This document shows, one piece after another, positions 18,279-27,413 of a stretch of DNA of 64,000 nt; the first letter of the stretch is position 1, and every line of letters starts with the position of its first letter. The translations under genes and the position numbers were made by a program. This DNA is from JAIBAC01 sp046331095. Lineage in GTDB: Bacteria; Actinomycetota; Acidimicrobiia; UBA2766. The stretch lies in the NCBI GenBank assembly GCA_046331095.1, contig JAXLRM010000004.1, positions 1,178,001 through 1,242,000 of the forward strand. Reading direction: 5' to 3'. The notes below the pieces were generated by a model. That model saw nothing but the letters and a program-made list of their open reading frames with translations, was not told the origin of the DNA and did no database searches.

Positions 18279-19463
18279 GTGGTGAACCTCCTGCACCGTG
18301 ATCGCCCCCTTGGGCTCGCGCCGGCATCGGTGAACGACTACCGCGACCTGGCCCGCCGGCGTCTGCCGCGCCAGCTCTTCGACTACATCGACGGCGGCGC
18401 CAACGAGGAATCGACGATGGCCGCCAACCGTGACGACCTCGCCCGCGTCCAACTGCGCCAGCGCGTCCTGCGCGACGTGAGCGAACGCAGCCTCGCAACC
18501 GATGTGGTCGGCGAGAGCCTCAGCATGCCTGTCGTGCTGGCGCCGGTGGGCCTCGGCGGCATGTTCGCGCGCCGCGCCGAGGTGCAGGCGGCGCGGGCAG
18601 CCGAGGCGGCGGGTGTGCCGTTCTGCGAGTCGACGGTGTCGATCTGCGGCGTGGAGGAGGTGGCGGCCGCGACAACGACCCCGCCGTGGTTCCAGCTCTA
18701 CGTCATGCGCGACCGCGGTTACTGCGAGGACCTCATGGGGCGCGCGCACGAGGCGGGATGCCGCGTCCTCGTGCTCACGGTCGATCTCGCAGTCGTCGGG
18801 GCGCGCTACCGCGACACCCGCAACGGTGTCGTCGGCGAGCTCGCCCTGGGCAAGCGCCTGATCCGGGCGGCTGATCTCGCCACCCATCCGCGGTGGGTGG
18901 TCGACGTGGGTTTGGGCGGCAAGCCGCTCACGTTCGGCAACCTCGAGGCGGCGGTGCCGGGCGCGTCCACGCCCGACGAGTTCAAGGAATGGGTCGACGG
19001 CCAGTTCGACCCCGGTGTGACGTGGAAGGATCTCGACTGGGTCCGCGCGCACTGGCCCGGCAAGCTCGTCCTCAAGGGGATCCTCGATCCCGACGACGCC
19101 CGGGAAGCCACCGAGTGCGGCGCCGATGCCGTAGTCGTCTCCAACCACGGTGGCCGCCAGCTCGACGAGGTGTCCTCGACGGCGACCGCCCTGCCGCGTG
19201 TGGCCGAGGCGGTCGGCGACAGGACCGAGGTGCTCGTCGACGGCGGCGTCCGCAGCGGCCTCGACGTCGTTAAGATGCTGGCGCTCGGAGCGCGGGCGTG
19301 CCTGATCGGGCGGGCGTGGGCATACGCCGTCGCGGCACGTGGCGAGCAGGGCGTCGCGCACGTACTCGACATCATGCGCGCCGAGATGCTGGTCGCCTTG
19401 GGCCTGACCGGCTGCACCGACGTGGTCGATGTCGACGCGCGGTGCCTGACCTCGGAGAGGTGA
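18279..19463 (+). CDS. FMN-dependent alpha-hydroxy-acid dehydrogenase (lactate dehydrogenase-like)
   Basis: A 394-residue FMN alpha-hydroxy-acid oxidase family member. Typical tracts are QLFDYIDGGANEE, PVVLAPVGLGGMF, the Lys in GKLVLKGIL and the active-site SNHGGRQLD with catalytic His and Arg, then VDGGVRSGLDVVKMLALGA. It probably oxidises L-lactate or a related 2-hydroxy acid. Two GTG codons (18279, 18282) follow a TACGAT that could be a -10 box, so translation may be leaderless. Confidence 0.88.
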   Translation: MVNLLHRDRPLGLAPASVNDYRDLARRRLPRQLFDYIDGGANEESTMAANRDDLARVQLRQRVLRDVSERSLATDVVGESLSMPVVLAPVGLGGMFARRAEVQAARAAEAAGVPFCESTVSICGVEEVAAATTTPPWFQLYVMRDRGYCEDLMGRAHEAGCRVLVLTVDLAVVGARYRDTRNGVVGELALGKRLIRAADLATHPRWVVDVGLGGKPLTFGNLEAAVPGASTPDEFKEWVDGQFDPGVTWKDLDWVRAHWPGKLVLKGILDPDDAREATECGADAVVVSNHGGRQLDEVSSTATALPRVAEAVGDRTEVLVDGGVRSGLDVVKMLALGARACLIGRAWAYAVAARGEQGVAHVLDIMRAEMLVALGLTGCTDVVDVDARCLTSER

Positions 19464-19520
19464 TCCGGGAACCGGCGGCCGGGCACGGTTCGGGCGTGCC
19501 CCGATCGTGTGGCCCTGCGC

Positions 19521-20141
19521 TCAGGCTTCGGCCAGGAGCCGGTACAGGTCCCTGCGGGCCTGGTTCACGACTTCGGTTGCCTTTTCGATGGTCGCCGGTG
19601 ATCCGGTGATGCCCACCTGCTTGGCGGCGAGGTGGAGGTCCCGCACCGCCGACCTGAAGCCGCCGCGGTCGCCTTGGCCCATGGCCTCCCACGGCCGGCC
19701 ACCGGTGGCGACGCGCTCCTCGGCCTGCGTGCGGCCTGCGCTCGTCAGTTCGAAGACCCGCTTGCCGTCCTGTTCGGTCTGGCTGAGGAGGTCCTCGTCG
19801 GCGAGCATCTGGAGCTGCGGGTACACCGAGCCCGGGCTCGGCTTCCAGCGCCCCTCGGTCTTGGCCTCGAGGCGCTGGATCAGTTCGTAGCCGTGCGCCG
19901 GGCCGTCGAGCAGCGCGACGAGGAGGGCGATTCGGACGTCGCCGCGCCGCATCCGGCTGCGACCCCAGGGGCCGCCGTCCTCGCCGGGGCCGCCGGATCC
20001 TCCGGATCCGCCGGATCCCCGGCCGCGTCCGCGTCCTGCTCCTCTGCGGCCCTGGCCTCCGCGGCCGGATCCGCGCGGCTCGCTTGGGTCGCGGTGTCCA
20101 CCGCGCCCGCCTCGGTTCCTGTTCTGTTCCTGTTCGTTCAT
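19521..20141 (-). CDS. PadR-family transcriptional regulator
   Basis: A 206-residue protein. Residues 1-60 are a Gly/Arg-rich, low-complexity tail (RGxG repeats). Residues 62-140 are a PadR winged helix (DVRIALLVALLDGPAHGYEL, SPGSVYPQLQMLADEDLL). The C-terminal helix probably dimerises. An inverted repeat just ahead of the ATG suggests autoregulation. Such long glycine-rich N-termini are seen in other actinobacterial PadR proteins. Confidence 0.86.
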   Translation of the reverse strand: MNEQEQNRNRGGRGGHRDPSEPRGSGRGGQGRRGAGRGRGRGSGGSGGSGGPGEDGGPWGRSRMRRGDVRIALLVALLDGPAHGYELIQRLEAKTEGRWKPSPGSVYPQLQMLADEDLLSQTEQDGKRVFELTSAGRTQAEERVATGGRPWEAMGQGDRGGFRSAVRDLHLAAKQVGITGSPATIEKATEVVNQARRDLYRLLAEA

Positions 20142-20146
20142 GACAG

Positions 20147-20162
20147 TCACGATATATCGCGA
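20147..20162 (-). promoter_or_regulatory. Probable PadR operator
   Basis: TCACGATATATCGCGA is a 16-base inverted repeat with one mismatched pair, five bases upstream of the padR-like start codon. AT-rich palindromes in this place are usual for PadR autorepression. Confidence 0.5.
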
Positions 20163-20238
20163 ACAGTCAGGATTGCAAGACGAGCCGAGCCGCCCGCGGC
20201 CTGGAGGACTGTGAGCGTCGATCCGGCCAAACTCCAGT

Positions 20239-20315
20239 GGTTGGAGAACCAGGGCGACACGTACGGGCGTCCCAGTTCTCCAACCCCCACGTTCTGGCCG
20301 TCCTGTTCCCCAACC
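20239..20315. repeat. TTGGAGAA hairpin element, copy 2
   Basis: GGTTGGAGAAC (20239-20249) and GTTCTCCAACC (20275-20285) form an 11-bp stem. A further TGTTCCCCAAC tract follows, as in the 12.9 kb copy. The loop sequence differs but has the same 27-base length between the TTGGAGAA and TTCTCCAA arms. It occupies the gap between padR and the M15 gene; no coding sequence is seen there. Confidence 0.6.
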
Positions 20316-20392
20316 CCCTCGGGAAGGCCGTCGGCACGTACGCCGAGGCACCGACCTCGATCGGGTCCCCCTCAGTGGGGCGACGGCAGAAG

Positions 20393-21202
20393 TCAACGCC
20401 CGTTGCTCGAGAAGTGCTGGAAGTCGCGTGCGCCGGACCACGTTCCGCCCCAGACCCAGCCGACCGAGCCGAACGCCTCGACGGCCGCACCGTCTGCCGA
20501 GATCACTCCGGCTGCCGTGGTGCCCCGGTCCAGGTAGGGCCTGCTGCGCTTGTGCGCGGTGGTTCCGCCGGCAGACACGTAGGGGTTCTCGAGCGGGTTG
20601 ACGTCGACGGCGGTCCCGTAGCTGTGCTGGGAGTACTCCGCCGCCGACCCGGTGCGGAGCCGGCAGTTGAATGCGGACGTGTTGTCGGCCTCGATCGACG
20701 CGAAGTCGTCGGCGCCGTCGGCGCGATCGTCGGCGCGACCGAAGTCGTCGACGAGGGTCATGCGCCGGATCGGGAAGCGCGCGTCGTAGAGCCTGCGGAA
20801 CACCCCTGTGACGTCGTCGGCGACATCGCGGTGCACGACGAGCTCCCCGGTCGCAGGCGCCGAGTCGAACGTCCAGTAGGAGACGCGCAAGTAGCGCAGG
20901 TCGTCGAAGCCCACGGGGCAGCCGGGCTGCATCGAGACGCCGTCCATCCGGTGCCTCACGGCGGCGGGGATCTCCGACGTTTCGGATTCGAACGGCGGCG
21001 CTGCGGGCTGCGTCGCCGGTTCGGCGATCTGTTCGGTCGTCTGGGGGGACGGTTGGCCGACCGGCGGAGCATGGATGAACGAGCTGGCCGGAGTTCCGCT
21101 GTCGTCCCTCACCTCCTCCGGTACCGCGTGGCGCGGCGGGCTGCACCCGGCCGCCACGACGGCGGCCACCGCGCAGAGCACCAGCAGCGAGGGGCGCTTC
21201 AC
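20393..21202 (-). CDS. Lipoprotein with M15-type (D-Ala-D-Ala carboxypeptidase-like) domain
   Basis: A 269-residue exported protein. GTG 21202 opens a lipoprotein signal peptide ending in the lipobox VAAGC (Cys20). A Pro/Ser/Thr-rich linker follows. The C-terminal half has M15 peptidase tracts: SAFNCR, QHSYGTAVDVNPLENPY with His and Asp zinc ligands, and the late GWVWGGTW...DFQHF with the third ligand. It probably trims peptidoglycan peptides at the membrane surface. It starts four bases after the Ser/Thr kinase stop, so the two are one operon. Confidence 0.84.
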   Translation of the reverse strand: MKRPSLLVLCAVAAVVAAGCSPPRHAVPEEVRDDSGTPASSFIHAPPVGQPSPQTTEQIAEPATQPAAPPFESETSEIPAAVRHRMDGVSMQPGCPVGFDDLRYLRVSYWTFDSAPATGELVVHRDVADDVTGVFRRLYDARFPIRRMTLVDDFGRADDRADGADDFASIEADNTSAFNCRLRTGSAAEYSQHSYGTAVDVNPLENPYVSAGGTTAHKRSRPYLDRGTTAAGVISADGAAVEAFGSVGWVWGGTWSGARDFQHFSSNGR

Positions 21203-21206
21203 GGGC

Positions 21207-22808
21207 TCAGCATGGCGTGGTGATCGTGAGCGGGTCCCAACCGGGGGCATCGAGGAACGCGGCCGTCATGTAGTTGCCGGTCTCGTCGCGGACCCACACG
21301 GTCGTGGGCGCGCCGAGGATCGCGGAACGCACGCTGTCGCCGCGGACCTGGCAGACCACACCGACGGTATCAGCCTCCGGTGCGCGCCGCACCTCGGGCG
21401 CGCGAGTGGTCGGTCCCGTGCGGATCGACAGGAAGCAGTCGCCGCGGCCGGTCGGCCCGCAGGTCCGCGTGACCCGCGCCTGCCTCGTCGGCGCCGAGGT
21501 CGGTGGCGGTGGCGTGGCGACCGGGGCCGGTGCGGCCACGGTTGTCTGTAGCGAGGGGACGGCGGTTGTCGCGACAGCACTCGTGTCCGGTGCCGAGTCG
21601 TTCCCGCCCGATCCGTACCTATCGGCCAGGAGCACCAGTGCCAGGACGATCGCCCCCAGCGCGACGACCACGCCCGCGGCGGTCGCCGCGAGCAGCGCGG
21701 TGGCGGGTCGTCGCCCTTGTGCCGGCACCGCGACGTCGCGGGCCGCAACGGGCCGTGACCGCACCATGGTTGCCTCGGCCGCGGGGACCGCAGGTCCCCT
21801 CGAAAGCGGAGGTGGAGCCGGAAGCGGCGGCGCCGCGGAAGGCGGGGACGGAGAAGGGACGTGACCGAGGTGGGCGCCGCAAGTTCCGCAGTGCAGATCT
21901 GAGGCGAGCGCTTGGGCGCCGCAGGCCGGACAGGGGAGCGCGGCGATCTGTCGTGGTGTGCGAGGTTCGGGCTCGGTCCAGACAGGGACGGGCTCGGGTC
22001 CGACTGCGCTTCGTAACTCGCGCGCCCAGGCGAGGAGCGACCGGGGCCGCAACGCAGGGTCGGTCGTCATCGCGCCTTCGATTGCATGCGTCAGGCCTCC
22101 CGGGGCACCGGGTGCGGCGCTCGTGATGGGCATGCAGTCGCCGTCGGCGGCCTGGCGGACGACGTCCGCCATCGAGTCCCCGTGGAAGGGGGGTCGGCCT
22201 GTCAGCAGGAAATACCCGAGGGCGCCCAGGGAGAACGTGTCGGTCGCCGCTGAGGGATCGGCGCCGGCGACGATCTCGGGCGCGGTGTAGCCGAGGGTCC
22301 CGGCGAATCCACCTGCCGCGGTGTGGCGGGTGGAGTCCACGGTCCATGCGAGCCCGAGGTCGCCGAGATACACGTCACCGTTCTCGGACAGGAGCACGTT
22401 GCTCGGCTTCACGTCCCTGTGGATCACGCCGTGGCTGTGCATGGCTGCGAGGGCCTCTGCCGTAGCCGCCAGGATCGTGACCACCTGCGCAGGTGGCGCC
22501 GGCCCCCGCCTCGAGACGAGATCCTCGACCGATCCACCCGCCATGAAGGGCATCACGATGTAGAGCGCGCCGCCGTCGGAGCCGATGTCGAGGACCGGGA
22601 GCAGATGCGGATGCTGGAGCTCCGCCATGTGACTGGCCTCGGCGAGGAACCGCACCTGGAGCTCGGGGTCGACATTGGTGAGACGCTTCACAGCGACGGG
22701 GCGCGGGAGTTTGGGATCCTGTGCCAGGACCACGGTCCCCATACCGCCTGTGCCCAGTGTCCGGATCAGGCGATAGGGACCGATCTGATCGGGTCGGCCA
22801 GGCGTCAT
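21207..22808 (-). CDS. Membrane Ser/Thr protein kinase (PknB-like) with zinc ribbon and SH3-like domain
   Basis: A 533-residue Hanks-type kinase. The catalytic domain (about 10-265) has GTGGMGTV, the Lys in PVAVKRL, HRDVKPSNVLL, and DLG in place of the usual DFG. A four-Cys zinc ribbon (CPACG...CGTCG) near 300 and a single membrane helix near 385-405 follow. The extracellular part is Thr/Pro-rich and ends in an SH3-like domain, RTCGPTGRGDCFLSIRTGP. It may sense cell-wall state and act with the M15 lipoprotein. Start ATG 22808 is favoured by AGGAGA. Confidence 0.87.
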   Translation of the reverse strand: MTPGRPDQIGPYRLIRTLGTGGMGTVVLAQDPKLPRPVAVKRLTNVDPELQVRFLAEASHMAELQHPHLLPVLDIGSDGGALYIVMPFMAGGSVEDLVSRRGPAPPAQVVTILAATAEALAAMHSHGVIHRDVKPSNVLLSENGDVYLGDLGLAWTVDSTRHTAAGGFAGTLGYTAPEIVAGADPSAATDTFSLGALGYFLLTGRPPFHGDSMADVVRQAADGDCMPITSAAPGAPGGLTHAIEGAMTTDPALRPRSLLAWARELRSAVGPEPVPVWTEPEPRTPRQIAALPCPACGAQALASDLHCGTCGAHLGHVPSPSPPSAAPPLPAPPPLSRGPAVPAAEATMVRSRPVAARDVAVPAQGRRPATALLAATAAGVVVALGAIVLALVLLADRYGSGGNDSAPDTSAVATTAVPSLQTTVAAPAPVATPPPPTSAPTRQARVTRTCGPTGRGDCFLSIRTGPTTRAPEVRRAPEADTVGVVCQVRGDSVRSAILGAPTTVWVRDETGNYMTAAFLDAPGWDPLTITTPC

Positions 22809-22910
22809 CGGCAACATCTCCTGGGCAGCGCACCCGTGCGGGATCGCCCTACCTGGTGTCCCAACGGTGGCGGAGCGGCTGCGTTGCAAGCACGTGCTTG
22901 ACTACCGGGG

Positions 22911-23579
22911 ATGAAGCCGATCGACGCCGAGGTGGACGGCGGCGGAGCCGCGCGATACGAGCGAGGCACCGAGGAGTTCGCCCGCTTCTGCAACTTCTCC
23001 GACGCCGTGTTCGCCATCGCCATGACCTTGCTCGTGCTGCAGGTGGCGATCCCGATCGGAACCGACCAGGCGCAGCTGCGTGACAAGGTGGCCGAGCTGA
23101 GGCCGCAGATGATCAGTTTCGCGATCAGCTTCGTGGTGATCGGGTACTACTGGATCGCGCACCACCGCCTCGTGTCGCACCTGCGCTCGCTCAACGGCAC
23201 GTTCCTCTGGCTGAACGTGATCTACCTGGGGATCGTCGCGTTCTTCCCGTTCCCGACGTCGCTGATGGGCGAGTTCGCATCCGAGCCGCTCTCGCTCGTC
23301 CTGTACGCGTCGACGGCTGCGGTCCTGAGCGGCATGGAGGTCGTGCTGGTCCTCATCGCGCACCGGGGCGGCCTGATGCGCAAGCACTGGCCGCCCGAGA
23401 TCCTGCGGTACAACGTCATCGCGTCGACGGTGCCGGTCGTGGTGTTCCTGGCGAGCATCGCCGTCGCCTACCTGACGTCGTCGAACCTGTTCGGCGGCCT
23501 CACGTGGTTGCTCTCGATCCCTGGCGAAGCCCTCGTGGACCGTGTCTTCAAGCCGGACGACGCCGCCGAGTACGCCTAG
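22911..23579 (+). CDS. TMEM175-like (DUF1211) membrane protein
   Basis: A 222-residue membrane protein with the FSDAVFAIAMTLLVL signature of the DUF1211/TMEM175 potassium-channel family in helix 1 and WIAHHRL in the following loop. Around six membrane helices are predicted. Bacterial members conduct potassium. It is divergent from the kinase gene. Confidence 0.86.
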   Translation: MKPIDAEVDGGGAARYERGTEEFARFCNFSDAVFAIAMTLLVLQVAIPIGTDQAQLRDKVAELRPQMISFAISFVVIGYYWIAHHRLVSHLRSLNGTFLWLNVIYLGIVAFFPFPTSLMGEFASEPLSLVLYASTAAVLSGMEVVLVLIAHRGGLMRKHWPPEILRYNVIASTVPVVVFLASIAVAYLTSSNLFGGLTWLLSIPGEALVDRVFKPDDAAEYA

Positions 23580-23604
23580 GCGGTTCGCTCCGGCGCGGGG
23601 ACCC

Positions 23605-24615
23605 TCAGCGATACACGTGGAGGACCGCGGCGCCGTCGACCCGGCCGGCGTCGAGGTCGCGAAGGGCGCCGAGGCCGTCCTCGAACGCCATCGGGGTGAC
23701 CGTGGGCCGGATCGGGATGCGCGCAGCGGCGTCGAGGAACGCCTCGCCGTCGGCGCGGGTGTTGGCGGTCACCGAGCGGATCTGGCGCTCGTGGAAGACG
23801 TGGCGCTCGTAGTCGAGTGCGGGGATGTCGCTCAGGTGGATGCCGGCGATCGCGAGCGTGCCGCCGGGGCCGAGGGCTTCCAGCGCCGGCGGCACGAGGT
23901 CGCCGACGGGAGCGAACAGGATCGCCGAGTCGAGCTTCTCCGGCGGCGGGTCCGCGGCGCCTTGGGCCGACGCGGCGCCGAGCTCGAGCGCGAGCGTGCG
24001 GGCCGACGCGTCGCGGGTCATCACGTGCACGGTGGCGCCTTCCGCGAGCGCCACTTGTGCCGTGAGGTGCGCCGAGCCGCCGAAGCCGTAGATGCCGAGC
24101 ACCCCGCCGTCGGGCAGGTCGGAGCGCTTCAAGGCCCGGTAGCCGATTATGCCCGCGCACAGCAGCGGCGCGGCGTGCTCGTCGTCGAAGACGTCGGGTA
24201 TCCGGTACGCGTAGTCCTCGGGCACGACCGCGTAGTCCGCGTAACCGCCGTCGGCGTCCCAGCCCGTGAACAGCGGTGATACGCACAGGTTCTCGTCACC
24301 GCGCGTGCAGAACTTGCAGACGCCGCACGTGTGGCGCAGCCACGCGATGCCGATGCGGTCGCCGACGGCGAAGCGCGACGCGCCGTCCCCGAGAGCGTCG
24401 ACGCGGCCGACGACCTCGTGGCCGGGCACCAGGCGGCGCCGGTGCGGTGCGAGGTCCCCCTCGACGACGTGGAGGTCGGTGCGGCACACCCCGCACACCG
24501 AGACCCGCACCCGAACCGCGCCCGGTCCCGGCTCGGGCTCGGGGAGGTCCGCGAGCGCCATCGGCGGGTGCGGCCCCGCCACCGGCCCCGGCTCGGTCAC
24601 GACCCATCCGCGCAT
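23605..24615 (-). CDS. Zinc-dependent alcohol dehydrogenase
   Basis: A 336-residue medium-chain dehydrogenase. It shows the catalytic zinc ligands VCGVCRTDLH and GHEVVG, the structural zinc cluster CGVCKFC...NLC, and a GFGGSA nucleotide-binding loop. The active-site layout and length match the bacterial alcohol/aldehyde reductase (AdhA-like) group. The start ATG 24615 abuts the hairpin repeat array that fills its upstream region. Confidence 0.88.
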   Translation of the reverse strand: MRGWVVTEPGPVAGPHPPMALADLPEPEPGPGAVRVRVSVCGVCRTDLHVVEGDLAPHRRRLVPGHEVVGRVDALGDGASRFAVGDRIGIAWLRHTCGVCKFCTRGDENLCVSPLFTGWDADGGYADYAVVPEDYAYRIPDVFDDEHAAPLLCAGIIGYRALKRSDLPDGGVLGIYGFGGSAHLTAQVALAEGATVHVMTRDASARTLALELGAASAQGAADPPPEKLDSAILFAPVGDLVPPALEALGPGGTLAIAGIHLSDIPALDYERHVFHERQIRSVTANTRADGEAFLDAAARIPIRPTVTPMAFEDGLGALRDLDAGRVDGAAVLHVYR

Positions 24616-24633
24616 CCGCTGAGACTAGGACCG

Positions 24634-25094
24634 CCCGTTTTGCGTCCCCACGTCGGTCTGGGTTCGGTGTTCGGATGGACGTGGGGACGTGAGGTGGGTT
24701 GTGGACCCGTTTTGCGTCCCCACGTCGGGGTGGGTTCGGTGGTTCGGATGGACGTGGGGACGTGAGGTGGGTTGTGGACCCGTTTTGCGTCCCCACGTCG
24801 GGGTGGGTTCGGTGGTTCGGATGGACGTGGGGACGTGAGGTGGGTTGTGGACCCGTTTTGCGTCCCCACGTCGGGGTGGGTTCGGTGTTCGGATGGACGT
24901 GGGGACGTGAGGTGGGTTGTGGACCCGTTTTACGTCCCCACGTCGGTCTGGGTTCGGTGTTCGGATGGACGTGGGGACGTGAGGTGGGTTGTGGACCCGT
25001 TTTACGTCCCCACGTCGGGGTGGGTTCGGTGTTCGGATGGACGTGGGGACGTGAGGTGGGTTGTGGACCCGTTTTACGTCCCCACGTCGGTCTG
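24634..25094. repeat. Array of nested-hairpin repeats (about 72 bases, six units plus a half)
   Basis: GCGTCCCCACGTC, or ACGTCCCCACGTC in later units, recurs at 24642, 24714, 24787, 24860, 24932, 25004 and 25076, a 72-73 base period. Each of the last six has an upstream partner GACGTGGGGACG, giving a 12-bp stem around a 25-base loop. Inside the loop GGGT-TGTGG-ACCC forms a second stem. Neighbouring units differ by a few bases only. Non-coding; it sits between the ADH start and the LLM gene stop. Confidence 0.9.
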
Positions 25095-25114
25095 GAGTCG
25101 GGGGTCGGTCAGAT

Positions 25115-25981
25115 TCAGAGGTCGGCGAGGGCGGGGACGAGGCGATCGCAGACCTCGGTCACGTACGCGACGGGATCGCCGAACGGCATGAGCTCGACGA
25201 GGCCGACCCCGAGGGCGGCGTAGTCGGCCATCGTCGCCACGAACGCGTCCGGGTCGGCCAGAGGCGTGCCCATGTGCAGGATCGTCTTGTCGATCTCGCC
25301 AGGGTCACGTCCCTCGGACTCGCAGTGGCGGGCGAGGACCTCGAGCTTGTGGGCGAGCTCCGTCGCCGACGTCGTGGCGAGGTTGCAGGCGTCGGCGTAG
25401 CGGGCGACGAGCTTCAGGGTCTTCTTCTCGCCGCCGCCGCCGACGAGGATCTCGGGGCGCGGCGAGCTCACGGGGCGGGGCGAGCAGAGGGTCTCGGCGA
25501 GCTGGTAGTGGCGACCCACGAACGGCCCGTCGTCGTCGCTCCACATCTGGAGACATATCTGCAGCGTCTCCTCGAGCCGCTCGAATCGCTCCGACACCGC
25601 CGGGAACGCGACCCCGAGGCCCTTGTGCTCGCGCTCGTACCAGGCGGCGCCGAGACCGAGTCGCGCCCGCCCGCCCGAGAGGACGTCGAGGGTCGTGACG
25701 ATCTTGGCGAGGAGCCCCGGGTGGCGGTACGTGACCCCGGTGACGAGCAGACCGAGCTTCATCCGGGAGGTCTGCCCCGCCAGGAACCCGAGCGACGTGT
25801 ACCCCTCGAGCATCGGCTCCTCGGCCGCGAAGAACTGGTCGAGCTGGAACCAGTGGTCCATCAGGGTGAACACCGCCACGCCGCCGTCCTCGGCGGTGCG
25901 GGCGGCCTCGGCGAGCGCCGGCCCGATCGAGGCGGGGTCGCCCGGGTTCGAGAAGCTCACGTAGTGGATCCCTACACGCAC
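25115..25981 (-). CDS. LLM-class F420-dependent oxidoreductase
   Basis: A 288-residue luciferase-like monooxygenase family protein. The TIM-barrel tracts FTLMDHWFQL, VTGVTYRHPGLLAKIVTTLDVLSGGRARLGLGAAWYEREHK and EILVGGGGEKKTLKLVARYAD are those of the F420-dependent actinobacterial group. GTG 25981 has a GGAGG Shine-Dalgarno and begins 14 bases after the FAD oxidoreductase gene. Substrate unknown. Confidence 0.88.
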   Translation of the reverse strand: MRVGIHYVSFSNPGDPASIGPALAEAARTAEDGGVAVFTLMDHWFQLDQFFAAEEPMLEGYTSLGFLAGQTSRMKLGLLVTGVTYRHPGLLAKIVTTLDVLSGGRARLGLGAAWYEREHKGLGVAFPAVSERFERLEETLQICLQMWSDDDGPFVGRHYQLAETLCSPRPVSSPRPEILVGGGGEKKTLKLVARYADACNLATTSATELAHKLEVLARHCESEGRDPGEIDKTILHMGTPLADPDAFVATMADYAALGVGLVELMPFGDPVAYVTEVCDRLVPALADL

Positions 25982-25995
25982 GGCTACCTCCGTGT

Positions 25996-27399
25996 TCAGG
26001 ACAGGGCGTTGAGGAGGCGCAGGAAGGGGGGATCCATGTCGCCGGTGGCCTTGCCCGCGTCGAGCTGGGCGTCCTGGCGCAACAGGGCACGTCGGGTCAG
26101 CTCGGCGCCGATCCAGCGCAGCGGTTCGGGCGGGAACGACGCCTCGTCGGTGTCGACGAAGCACAGATCCCCGAGTGGGCCGTCGCGGCCGAGGACCTTG
26201 TCGTGGAGGACCTTGGCGACCGTGTGCGACGGCGCGACGCCGTGGCCGTTGTAGCCGATCCCGTAGTGGAGGCGGCCGTCGAGGAGCGTCCCGCAGATCG
26301 GCAGGAACGTGGGCGTGATCCCGACGGGGCCGCCCCAGTGGTGGGTGAAGCCGACGTCGTCGAGCTGGGGGAAGGTGCGCCGGAACGTCGACTTCAGGCG
26401 GCCCAGCACGTCGGCGTTGGTGTCGAGGCCCGGCCCGATTCGGCCCCCGTAGTAGATGATCCCGTCGCTGCCGCCCCACAGGATCCGCCCGTCGACGGTG
26501 CGCCGGTAGTAGTGGACGTAGTTGCGCTTGTCCTCGACGCCCTCGAAGCCGTCCCAGCCGACCCGGTCCCACTGCGCGTCGCCGAGCGGCTCGGTCAGGA
26601 CGATGTAGGTGTAGAGCGGCACGACGTGGTGCGCGTGCCACGGCGTCCCGACCGCCCACGCGTTCGTGGCGAGCACGACCTGGTCGGCGCGGACGGTGCC
26701 GCGTGCGGTGGACAGGTGCAGCCGCCCGCCCGCCTCGCGCACGTCGTCGACGTGGGTGCGTTCGAACACCGACGCGCCGCGGCGTTCGGCGAGGTCGGCG
26801 ATGCCGCGCACCAACTTGGCGGGGTGCACGACGGCGCAGTGCTCCTCGTAGAGGCCGCCGACGTAGGTGGGCGAGTCGAGGCGCGCGCGTGCGTCGGCGG
26901 CGGTGAGCTCGGACACGTCGGTGAGTCCGAGGGCATCGGCGGCGTCGAGGTCGGCACGCACTCGCGCCATCTGGCCCGGCGACGTCGCGACGTCCATGAG
27001 GCCGCCGTGGCGCCAGTCGCAGTCGATCGACTCCGCCGCGACGGTCTTGCCGATCTCCTCGACCGACGTGGCGACCGCCTCGTGCGCGGCACGGGCGGCG
27101 TCGTCTCCGTGGTTGCGGCGCAGGTGCGCGAGGCTCATGTCGAGCAGGGTCATCGCGAAGCCGCCGTTGCGCCCGCTCGCCCCGAAGCCGATCTCCTCGG
27201 CCTCGATCACCGCGACACGAAGCCCGGGGTCGGACTCGAGCAGGTGGCACGCGGTCCACAGGCCCGTGAAGCCGCCGCCCATGACGGCGACGTCGACGTC
27301 GAGGTCCTCGCGCAGGTCCGGGCGCGGCACGTACGGTGCGGTCTCGAGCCAGTGCACACGGGTGCCGTAGCGGCTCTCGAAGGCCGGGTCGGTGCCCAT
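25996..27399 (-). CDS. FAD-dependent oxidoreductase (DAO/PuuB-like)
   Basis: A 467-residue protein of the D-amino-acid oxidase fold. FAD-binding motif VDVAVMGGGFTGLWTA lies near residue 35, then EAEEIGFGASGRNGGF and the C-terminal HYGIGYNGHGVAPSHTV, the pattern of gamma-glutamylputrescine and related amine oxidases. Probable role: oxidative removal of an amine. In operon with the LLM gene (14-base gap) and HemN (14-base gap). Confidence 0.85.
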   Translation of the reverse strand: MGTDPAFESRYGTRVHWLETAPYVPRPDLREDLDVDVAVMGGGFTGLWTACHLLESDPGLRVAVIEAEEIGFGASGRNGGFAMTLLDMSLAHLRRNHGDDAARAAHEAVATSVEEIGKTVAAESIDCDWRHGGLMDVATSPGQMARVRADLDAADALGLTDVSELTAADARARLDSPTYVGGLYEEHCAVVHPAKLVRGIADLAERRGASVFERTHVDDVREAGGRLHLSTARGTVRADQVVLATNAWAVGTPWHAHHVVPLYTYIVLTEPLGDAQWDRVGWDGFEGVEDKRNYVHYYRRTVDGRILWGGSDGIIYYGGRIGPGLDTNADVLGRLKSTFRRTFPQLDDVGFTHHWGGPVGITPTFLPICGTLLDGRLHYGIGYNGHGVAPSHTVAKVLHDKVLGRDGPLGDLCFVDTDEASFPPEPLRWIGAELTRRALLRQDAQLDAGKATGDMDPPFLRLLNALS

Positions 27400-27413
27400 G
27401 GGGTCGCCTCCTC

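Noticed and set aside
20191..20392. Gap between padR and the M15 gene as a possible small gene
   Set aside because: Only the TTGGAGAA hairpin element is recognisable; frames there lack start signals.
24634..25094. Array considered as CRISPR
   Set aside because: The whole 72-base unit is repeated; there are no unique spacers and no cas genes.
24274..25223. Long ORFs with repeated WGRKTGPQP- or VPTSGWVR-type sequence in the 24.6-25.1 kb array
   Set aside because: They only translate the 72-base hairpin repeat on both strands, with no start signal or homology.
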